Shown: positions 26,401 through 31,918 of the stretch, in pieces
Numbering within the stretch: position 1 is the stretch's first letter
How the letters are laid out: every line of letters starts with the position of its first letter
Translations under genes and position numbers: made by a program
Origin: Marine Group III euryarchaeote CG-Bathy1
Lineage (GTDB): Archaea > Thermoplasmatota > Poseidoniia > MGIII > CG-Epi1
Direction of reading: 5' to 3'
Length of the DNA stretch: 35,415 nucleotides
NCBI GenBank assembly: GCA_001875425.1
Contig: MIYU01000003.1
Location: 1 to 35,415, forward strand
The notes under the pieces: model-generated
The model's database searches: none
Seen by the model: only the letters and a program-made list of their open reading frames with translations
Told to the model about the DNA's origin: nothing

Positions 26401-27575
26401 TCGACATTAATTCCAGAAGAAGCTGCAAGATCAGGATTGTCTGCTACTGCGCGCATCTGACGACCTAGACGGGTCATATTGAGCACAATTAGTAACAAAA
26501 CTACAGACGCAAAGACTCCAATAATCAGTGCAGCTTTGGTGTATTGTAAGTAATATGTTGATTCTTGAATCTCATAAAAAGGCAAATACTCAGTAACATT
26601 ACATATTTCAGACTCGACATCCCAGCTGGATGAAAAATTATCTGGTTTCCCCTCCTCTATACAAGCTGTCTTATCCATATCATCATGACTTTTTTCAACC
26701 GTTCTCTCACCAAAACGGAACCTAGCAGTCTGACTCAAACTACTGGGCCACCACCATTTGTCCCCTGGAAATTCATGTCTGGATGTGGACAAACGCCAAT
26801 CTATGTCTGGAACAAACAAATACTGACTTGCCCCATACCTAAGGTATAAAATCCCACGAAGAATCATAGCAACACCCAAAGATGCGATCATCATCGCCTG
26901 GGGAAGAGCACGATTCTTTCGAAATCGGCTATAGATCAGACGATCGATTAAAACACCCAGAAGACCTGTCAAAACAAATCCCGTTACGCATGCCCAGAAT
27001 AGAAGGTCCCAAGTCAAAACCTCGTCTTTGGAAACATCTATATTCAGAACCTGCTTGTCATTTACTAATGTATAGAAAAAGGGACTCCACATCATAGTAA
27101 AGCCCACATAGGCTCCGAACAACATAATTTCAGCCTGTGCAAAATTACCAAAACGCTGAACCTTGTATGTCAAAGTCAGACCTGCAGCTATGGCCAAATA
27201 TGCTGCCCCCCAGTAAAAACCACTAAAAAGTGTGGATGCCAAATTAAATGTGGTCGATGCGGTGCTTCCTTGTCCAACAAATAATTGTTCCAGACAGAAT
27301 GCAAAAATAAGTAAAATTAATATCGGAGACGAAACGAAAGCAATTGTTCTGAACCAGCCTTGTAAGTTGTTCAACAACCAGTGAAGAATATACATACTGG
27401 AGAGGACATACTCAAAGAATTGAAGAATCCAAAGTGGATCACCATGGATTAACAGCGAGAATATGCCTGAATCATAACGAAGCCCAAAGGAGGCATCAAA
27501 AAATGCAAGAAAAGCAAATTTCAATCCTACAGGGATGGAATCCCAGCTATCTCTAGTTAATGCTAATCTACTCAA
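23430..27575 (-). CDS. Fused LivH-LivM ABC permease with central membrane repeat block
   Basis: 1381 residues, TTG start at 27575 with GAGGT 4 bases upstream. Order: an N-terminal extension with hydrophobic segments (1-105), a LivH-type permease (about 110-505, with QMRAVADNPDLAASSGINVERV and LGTLGSVRGV), a central membrane region (about 515-960), a LivM-type permease (about 980-1340, with LRAIREDEDVTMHHGHNVFQHK), and a charged tail. LivH and LivM are normally separate proteins of about 300-400 residues. The LivH half carries a hydrophilic insert (257-345) with C305 and C325, probably extracellular. The central block holds at least three repeats around D606, D685 and D761. It imports branched-chain or similar amino acids with the gene's neighbours. 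Confidence 0.87.
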   Translation of the reverse strand: MSRLALTRDSWDSIPVGLKFAFLAFFDASFGLRYDSGIFSLLIHGDPLWILQFFEYVLSSMYILHWLLNNLQGWFRTIAFVSSPILILLIFAFCLEQLFVGQGSTASTTFNLASTLFSGFYWGAAYLAIAAGLTLTYKVQRFGNFAQAEIMLFGAYVGFTMMWSPFFYTLVNDKQVLNIDVSKDEVLTWDLLFWACVTGFVLTGLLGVLIDRLIYSRFRKNRALPQAMMIASLGVAMILRGILYLRYGASQYLFVPDIDWRLSTSRHEFPGDKWWWPSSLSQTARFRFGERTVEKSHDDMDKTACIEEGKPDNFSSSWDVESEICNVTEYLPFYEIQESTYYLQYTKAALIIGVFASVVLLLIVLNMTRLGRQMRAVADNPDLAASSGINVERVHMTCAFLAAGISGFGGVLFGMYVRVNPEVGLSILLPAFSVIVLGTLGSVRGVLIAAIIVGLVRSISEPILIGTGSVLDRPSYAAFGEAMPYMFLIAVLMIMPKGLGDALENWQIERARNRQGSIFSLRNVSLFTLLIICIWKSTFVFGLILWGIIIFWFYLLSHIKVGSSNTLPSLPELPYVGDQLRRFSSSQKLSIFVAALFQITVVSILDGLTSGIGIAYLLVDYVFFLLSLVGIITLYSSTVSLIPELNKIIAPARALSLEEKEGKYRQRMQLLVSGFLVSFVSYGADYLVAGSGTIYYLIDVIFLLLQIFGLVLVVITLFLSRSKLMSLFNDLGTKLKALPEIQKWGTLYGCILFTYFVYYLDVVTSGSGVIYYIIDLVYLVFLLLGVAATLFTVIKSKAEIDHRLNLVFVLIGGLLLYFEDMIEPGLVRDTESKMYVKEIAYLFLILSFNDVRLFIFSIPSRVLDEIDHNESFSNLKEGVLTNINPYVFLFGIILFLYVPFGQIKMLGFFFILYSINPFTDFVSEKAGRLQSVLWNAIMPPSKAQYGRSSERGSWVTFAFFLVLLIYVAWWLPSVTNFTKSMQISRIIVLVCAFSILAFSLNLHTGITGMTNFGVIFFAGIGAITMGILTVPEDRPGGQGWSPIFGIFNGDFTSGILAAVIVSGIAGWLLAYPTARLRMDYFAIVTISLGEIVRISMRAEPLLRAGTGTTAIGIQLYDLPLEHWWVSTMDDSVGEWLNLVHLDPHQTEAAPYTVLLAAIALLSFFLVWTLAERMLNSPWGRILRAIREDEDVTMHHGHNVFQHKAMSLAVGGAIAGFGGGLWAWLNMSVLDDFISPVKSTFLIWAAFIVGGRANNRGMVIGAFIIVLTEFLFNLLPLARGDIDNQFHDSVAGIDEFFAWLILDVIGSVTSDLSITETLGNPDDLRMNLVYLKLVMIGLVILVSLMLSEKGLLPEVPKRPENPSSHSSSQDNAEKVDFKGRRK
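25176..25814 (-). repeat. Triplicated membrane module inside the fused permease
   Basis: Residues about 588-800 hold three similar units with period about 76-79: VSILDGLTSGIGIAYLLVDYVF, SYGADYLVAGSGTIYYLIDVIF and YYLDVVTSGSGVIYYIIDLVYL in their cores (shown here as short pieces). Each has a helix, an Asp-containing turn, Gly-Ser-Gly, then a Tyr-Tyr-Leu/Ile-Ile-Asp helix. A fainter fourth unit (LYFEDMIEPG) starts near residue 816. The units are recognisable at the protein level only; the DNA has diverged. Confidence 0.65.
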
Positions 27576-27699
27576 AGCTACCTCTGAACGATAGTGTACC
27601 AGCAGGGGCTCCTATAACTGCCAACCCCCAAACCAGGGCGGCCGGCTCAATGGCGACCGCCCCTTTTTGCTTAGGAGTTCTTTCTCAGACAGATTTGAC
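27576..27699. other. Intergenic spacer with GC-rich hairpin between binding protein and permease
   Basis: 124 bases. GGGCGG at 27636-27641 pairs with CCGCCC at 27657-27662, and CTTTTTG follows on the plus strand. In the direction of liv transcription the hairpin is preceded rather than followed by the A/T run, so it is not a standard intrinsic terminator for these genes; it could protect or process the binding-protein mRNA 3' end and so lower permease expression. The ribosome-binding GAGGT lies at the permease end (27580-27584). Confidence 0.4.
27636..27669 (+). terminator. GC-rich stem-loop followed by T-run, plus strand
   Basis: Stem GGGCGG/CCGCCC with a 15-base loop, then CTTTTTG. The only long-stranded reading with T's after the stem is the plus strand, on which no gene lies. 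It could stop antisense transcription into the binding-protein gene. Archaeal terminators are often simple T-runs, so the hairpin may instead work on the minus-strand message. Confidence 0.35.
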
Positions 27700-30477
27700 T
27701 TAGAGTCTTCTGCGGAGAATTAGTACTACACTAAGTGCAGCAACGGCTGACAATAGACCGAATCCAGGTACCTCATCCTCTTCTTCCACAACTGGTTCTG
27801 GTTCTGGTTCTGGCTCTGGTTCTGGCTCTGGTTCAGCGGTTAGAACACTACAGAAGCCTATGTCGAAGTCTTCTGCTTCATCTGCGAAGCCTTCTGAAGC
27901 ACACCACCATGTGTAGGTTGGGTCTTCTTCAGTACCCTCTGCAAGGAAAAAGTCACAGCCTTCGTCGTCATTTGCGGCACAGAAGTCAAGTACAATAGTT
28001 CCGCATGCTGCACCATCTGCTTCAGACTCTGAGTCTTCACTACAAGGTGCGCCTTCCTCTTCCTGTTCTGCACAGAGAGCTATTCCTGCCTCGGTATAGA
28101 ATGGACAGAATTCCTCATTCTGAGGTATGCCGCCATCAGTAAGGCCATCAAACAGGCCCCATGAACTGTGACAATCCAATGTTGCATTGCCTGCATCATC
28201 AACGCCAAAGGTACATATGTCAAATCCGGAACCGGCTACATCTCCATTCTCGTCAAATATGTGGACTCCACTAGCACCTAGTTGAGGTGTGGCAGGTCCA
28301 GCTACGGTCAAACCGAGCATTTCCTTTACGCCATCATCTACTGGTGTTAGGTAAGCAGTTGCTTGAGCAAGTCCAATGATTGCAACAGCATCAAAGGTTT
28401 CTCTGGTGTAGATTCCACCCTCATATCCTGCTGCCGCAGCTGCTCCTCCATAGATTGCATCAAATAGCATAGACAAAGATGAATCTGCACCTGATGCGGG
28501 CTTGGTTGCGGTGATTCCGCTTATTGCACTGATATCAGTGAATGCATTACCAAAACTAACATCTGCAATTCCATCGCCACCGAAGATGGCAACTTCAAGT
28601 CCCTGTGTTGCGATCTCTTCAGCTATGGCTGCTCCATCTGAAGCATAAGTAATCATGACCACTGAGTCACAGCCGTTATCAGCAACTGCTGCTACCTGTG
28701 ATGTGAAATCTGTAGCGTCGTCATCATAGGTTGACTCTACACATACATCTCCATCCCAGTTGTCCAAGAAAGCTCCGTGGAAACCTGCACCGTAATCATT
28801 GGTCATTGCAATGACCGCTGGATATTCATATCCAGATGCCGCGTAAGCATCTGCAAGTGCCTGTCCCTGCTGAGCATCGCTTGGTACGACTCTGAAAAGG
28901 TAACCATCATCATCGTAGTTGGTTATAGCTGGCGAGGTAGAAGCGTAGGATACCATTGGTACTCCTGCTGCCTTAGCGACCTCAATAGCTCCAAGAGTTG
29001 CTCCTGAACATGCTGCTCCTGCAATACCAACAACTCCAGCATCAATCAGAGACTGAGCTCCAGTTGCTGCCGTTGTTCCGTCACAACCTGAATCTGCTAT
29101 TGTAACAGAGAACTGGAAGTTAAGTGGTTGGATTGTATTCATGTATCCTATTGCGACATTCGCTGCAATAGTGAATCCCGGAGCATAAACTGCAATTGGT
29201 CCTGTGATTGGACTCAATACACCTATGTTGATAGGTGCTGCACCTGGGAAAGATAATGAAGTACCAAAGTGACCATTACATGCCAAGTTTAGACTTGGCT
29301 GGCCGTCCACTATAACTGGATTGAATTGACAGACATCATAACCTGAACCTGCAACATCTCCAACAGCATCAAATGTATGAACTCCACTGGCACCTTGGTA
29401 GCCACTACCAACGGCTGCAATATCGTCCCTTAGATCACCATCTGTATCCTGCATTGCTGCCAGACCGATCATAGTTACTGCATCATAGGTCTCATGGATG
29501 TAAATTGCACTGGCATTACGCTCTTCTGCTTCCCAAGCTGCATCAAATGCGGCTTTAGCGTCACTATCTGAACCTGCTGCAGGTTTGGTAGCAATTACTG
29601 TAGCTGCTGCACTTGCATCCGAGAATTCCGCAAGGAAACCCATGTCAGCAATACCATCTGCACCCATAACTGGGAATGGACAGCCTGAAGAACATACTGG
29701 GGAAGTTGCCCCCTCTACGCCCTGTGTAGCCATCTCTTCCAAGAGGGCTGCACCATCTGTAGCATAAGTGACCATGATTAAGCTGTCACATCCTGCATCA
29801 GCTAATGCTGTAACTTGGGATGAGAAGTCCGTGTTATCCTGATCATATCCAATGTCGACACACATAGCGTCTACACCTGCAGCTGCATATGCTCCCTTAA
29901 CTACGTCAGCTAGACCAGCTCCATAGTCATTGGTCATATAGATTATTCCAGGGTTCTGCCATCCATGAGCTGCTGCCATAGAAGCCATTGCCATACCCTG
30001 CTGGGCATCGCTTGGAACCACACGGAAAAAGTAACCGTCATCATCCACAACAGTCAAAGCTGGTGAAGTTGAGGCGTAAGATACCATTACCGTAGAAGCT
30101 GTCTTAGCTACTTCCAGAGCACCAAGAGTTGCTCCTGAACATGCTGCTCCAGCTATACCTACGACTCCTGAACCTACTAATGAATCAGCTGCCGTTGCGG
30201 CCGTTGTTCCGTCGCAACCTGAATCACCCTCAACCAAGGAGAAAGTATGGGTATCTTGACCAGCATTAAGGTCAGCTATAGCCATTTCTGCTGAATCCGT
30301 AAAGGCTTCAGCATAGACTGCTATTGGACCTGTTATCGGGTTCAATAATCCTATCTTAACTTCAACTGGATCGTCTGCCGCTGCATTAGCGACTGGACCT
30401 ACACCAAATAGAGGCGTCATTACTGAGGCCAATATGGCAAAAGCCACTGCTAGCGTTAATATCTTGCTTGATTTCAT
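27700..30477 (-). CDS. Double-headed LivJ-type substrate-binding protein with PGF-CTERM anchor
   Basis: 925 residues from ATG 30477; an ATG at 30483 is in frame, but GAGGTG at 30487-30492 is 9 bases from the former and 3 from the latter. Residue numbers here count from 30483. A signal peptide ends near VANA (34). Two Peripla_BP_6 domains follow (42-405 and 417-775), sharing near-identical stretches such as GPIAVYA, DSGCDGTTAAT, VVGIAGAACSGATLGA, VSYASTSPA and FRVVPSDAQQG. Then a Cys-rich stalk (790-880, eight Cys), a PEPE repeat (884-897), VPGFGLL, a short hydrophobic stretch and RRR, the PGF-CTERM signal cut by archaeosortase. It captures substrate outside the cell for the fused permease. 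Confidence 0.9.
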   Translation of the reverse strand: MKSSKILTLAVAFAILASVMTPLFGVGPVANAAADDPVEVKIGLLNPITGPIAVYAEAFTDSAEMAIADLNAGQDTHTFSLVEGDSGCDGTTAATAADSLVGSGVVGIAGAACSGATLGALEVAKTASTVMVSYASTSPALTVVDDDGYFFRVVPSDAQQGMAMASMAAAHGWQNPGIIYMTNDYGAGLADVVKGAYAAAGVDAMCVDIGYDQDNTDFSSQVTALADAGCDSLIMVTYATDGAALLEEMATQGVEGATSPVCSSGCPFPVMGADGIADMGFLAEFSDASAAATVIATKPAAGSDSDAKAAFDAAWEAEERNASAIYIHETYDAVTMIGLAAMQDTDGDLRDDIAAVGSGYQGASGVHTFDAVGDVAGSGYDVCQFNPVIVDGQPSLNLACNGHFGTSLSFPGAAPINIGVLSPITGPIAVYAPGFTIAANVAIGYMNTIQPLNFQFSVTIADSGCDGTTAATGAQSLIDAGVVGIAGAACSGATLGAIEVAKAAGVPMVSYASTSPAITNYDDDGYLFRVVPSDAQQGQALADAYAASGYEYPAVIAMTNDYGAGFHGAFLDNWDGDVCVESTYDDDATDFTSQVAAVADNGCDSVVMITYASDGAAIAEEIATQGLEVAIFGGDGIADVSFGNAFTDISAISGITATKPASGADSSLSMLFDAIYGGAAAAAGYEGGIYTRETFDAVAIIGLAQATAYLTPVDDGVKEMLGLTVAGPATPQLGASGVHIFDENGDVAGSGFDICTFGVDDAGNATLDCHSSWGLFDGLTDGGIPQNEEFCPFYTEAGIALCAEQEEEGAPCSEDSESEADGAACGTIVLDFCAANDDEGCDFFLAEGTEEDPTYTWWCASEGFADEAEDFDIGFCSVLTAEPEPEPEPEPEPEPVVEEEDEVPGFGLLSAVAALSVVLILRRRL
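27790..27834 (-). repeat. Hexanucleotide repeat coding the Pro-Glu stalk
   Basis: A run of GGTTCT/GGCTCT hexamers (plus strand) encodes seven Pro-Glu pairs ahead of the PGF-CTERM signal. It is a slippage-prone tract where copy number could change stalk length without a frameshift. Such proline-acidic stalks commonly precede cell-surface anchors. Confidence 0.75.
28159..30360 (-). repeat. Two tandem copies of the substrate-binding domain (intragenic duplication)
   Basis: Copy 1 spans about 29269-30360 and copy 2 about 28159-29235. They share long identical protein stretches, including VVGIAGAACSGATLGA and FRVVPSDAQQG, and many identical DNA words. The region C-terminal to these is more diverged. 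The high identity in the N-lobe could reflect recent duplication or gene conversion. Confidence 0.85.
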
Positions 30478-30508
30478 AAGCATTCACACCTCGCCGTCAT
30501 TGCCGGGG

Positions 30509-30519
30509 GTAAATAAAAG
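30509..30519 (-). promoter_or_regulatory. TATA-like box for the binding-protein gene
   Basis: On the minus strand this reads CTTTTATTTACC, about 26-36 bases upstream of the ATG at 30483. It is followed by a Shine-Dalgarno-like GAGGTG at 30487-30492, unlike the leaderless genes nearby, and flanked upstream by the 18-bp palindrome. Confidence 0.5.
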
Positions 30520-30525
30520 AGTTCA

Positions 30526-30543
30526 TATCCTACGCGTAGGATA
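30526..30543. promoter_or_regulatory. 18-bp perfect palindrome TATCCTACGCGTAGGATA, candidate operator
   Basis: The palindrome is perfect and lies 7 bases upstream of the TATA-like box of the binding-protein gene, in the 165-base divergent spacer. The position suits an activator, or a repressor that hinders TBP/TFB binding. It is about 100 bases from the plus-strand YkgJ-type start, so it could also influence that operon. No known archaeal motif is recognised. Confidence 0.6.
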
Positions 30544-30642
30544 GAAAGAATCCATTACTAGCAGGATTGGGTTGAACAACATAATTAGAGGAGCATTGTT
30601 ATTAACCACATTCATTCTGTTACTCAAAAACTGGTAGTTCTA

Positions 30643-31203
30643 ATGACTGAAGAAAAAAACAAGAGTGCACCTAAATTTGTCTACAACTGCGTTAGATGTG
30701 GACAGTATTGCTCTAAGGTTGACGGCGTCCCGGTATACTTTGATGATCTTAACAGATGGAGGAAAAACGGAACTCTGAGCAGTATTGCACCAAACATTGG
30801 AATGGATATGTCTCAAGGATTCCCGCAACTGGTCTTGGAAACCAAAGAAGGTGAAACGGGGTGCCCTATGTATGATTCGGAAAATAAGAACTGTCAGGTA
30901 TATCATGATATGCCACTTAATTGTCAGGCCTATCCTCTAGGTTACAATGGCGAGAAATACTTCGTAACGGACAAGGCTTGCCAAGGATTAGGCCAAGGTG
31001 AAATGACTGCCGACCAACTTAAAACTCAAAGAGATGCAGCCAAAGTGGATTATGAAGCAAAGGTTGAGAGCAATACCATTGTTCCCCTGATTTATAGTGT
31101 AATAATGGGTGATTTGGTCGACCAGTCACGAAAGGCCATGGAAAATATGAGCGATGAACAAAAAGACCAACTCCAGGATATTATGAAGGAGGAAGAAGAC
31201 TGA
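30643..31203 (+). CDS. YkgJ-type cysteine-cluster (CxxCxxCC-like) protein
   Basis: 186 residues. Cysteines fall in two clusters: C16, C19, C23 (CVRCGQYC) and C74, C84, C94 (GCPMYDSENKNC, LNCQAYPLG), with C113 later. This matches the zinc/iron-chelating cysteine-cluster family (PF03692), of unknown biochemical role. The C-terminal third is charged and helical. It leads the plus-strand cluster, and GGAGG near its 3' end is the probable ribosome-binding site of the next gene. A metal cofactor of iron-sulfur type is likely but not proven by sequence. Confidence 0.82.
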   Translation: MTEEKNKSAPKFVYNCVRCGQYCSKVDGVPVYFDDLNRWRKNGTLSSIAPNIGMDMSQGFPQLVLETKEGETGCPMYDSENKNCQVYHDMPLNCQAYPLGYNGEKYFVTDKACQGLGQGEMTADQLKTQRDAAKVDYEAKVESNTIVPLIYSVIMGDLVDQSRKAMENMSDEQKDQLQDIMKEEED

Positions 31204-31880
31204 AGCCAGTCCTGCTTTCTACGCTCAAATTTTTGGCACTCCAGGGTGGAACAAGGCATCCGGTGCACATCTCCTCCATCAGGTTGTCAAAACAACTGCA
31301 TGTAAGTCAACAATCGGCATCAAGATATCTGATTGAATTAGTTGAGAAAGGATATCTAGAAAGGAGATTGGCACAGGGTGGTCAAGTAGTAACTATAATG
31401 AATAAAGGAATTTCCATTCTGAGAAAGGAATTCTCCGAATATGGACTTATCTTTGGGGCTCAAGAGAAAATAGAAATGAGAGGTATCCTAGAGACTGGGC
31501 TTGGCGAGGGGGGCTACTACATATCCAAAAAAGGATATATGGAACAATTTGAAAGTAAATTGGGTTGGCGGCCTTTTGAAGGAACTTTTAACCTCAGGTT
31601 GAACGAGGATGAAGTACCAAAAATAGAGGCCATGAAGGCAGCAGAAGGAATCTTGATTGAAGGGTTCGAACAGGAAGGCCGGACTTTTGGGAAGGCATGG
31701 CTGTTCAAATGTGTCTTGATAAATGGGACCAAAAAGGTCGGGAAGTGTGCAGTAATATCTCCAAAAAGGACCCATTACAAGAGAGTGATAGAGGTTATTT
31801 CACCAGTCTATCTAAGAGATGAGCTTGAAGCCAAGGATGGAGACTCATTTGTAGTACAAATCGATCTGGGAGATGTTTAA
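31200..31880 (+). CDS. ribK: CTP-dependent riboflavin kinase (archaeal RibK) with N-terminal winged helix
   Basis: 226 residues from a CTG at 31200. No ATG or GTG start exists in frame; CTG at 31200 is preceded by GGAGG at a spacing of 7 bases and overlaps the upstream TGA stop. The reading LKPVLLSTLKFLALQG matches the usual RibK beginning; a downstream TTG at 31233 would cut into that helix. The N-terminal part is a winged helix (SKQLHVSQQSASRYL), which may regulate transcription. The kinase part has GLGEGGYYIS, GWRPFEGTFNLRL and the RTHYKRVIEVISP segment. It makes FMN from riboflavin using CTP, serving the flavoproteins downstream. Confidence 0.85.
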   Translation: MKPVLLSTLKFLALQGGTRHPVHISSIRLSKQLHVSQQSASRYLIELVEKGYLERRLAQGGQVVTIMNKGISILRKEFSEYGLIFGAQEKIEMRGILETGLGEGGYYISKKGYMEQFESKLGWRPFEGTFNLRLNEDEVPKIEAMKAAEGILIEGFEQEGRTFGKAWLFKCVLINGTKKVGKCAVISPKRTHYKRVIEVISPVYLRDELEAKDGDSFVVQIDLGDV

Positions 31881-31918
31881 AATAGGATGCAACCAATGAA
31901 AAGAGAGGCGACAATAGA

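Noticed and set aside
27783-27838. The GGTTCT repeats looked at first like a possible CRISPR or minisatellite.
   Set aside because: They are in-frame hexamers coding Pro-Glu with no spacers; a stalk-coding repeat explains them.
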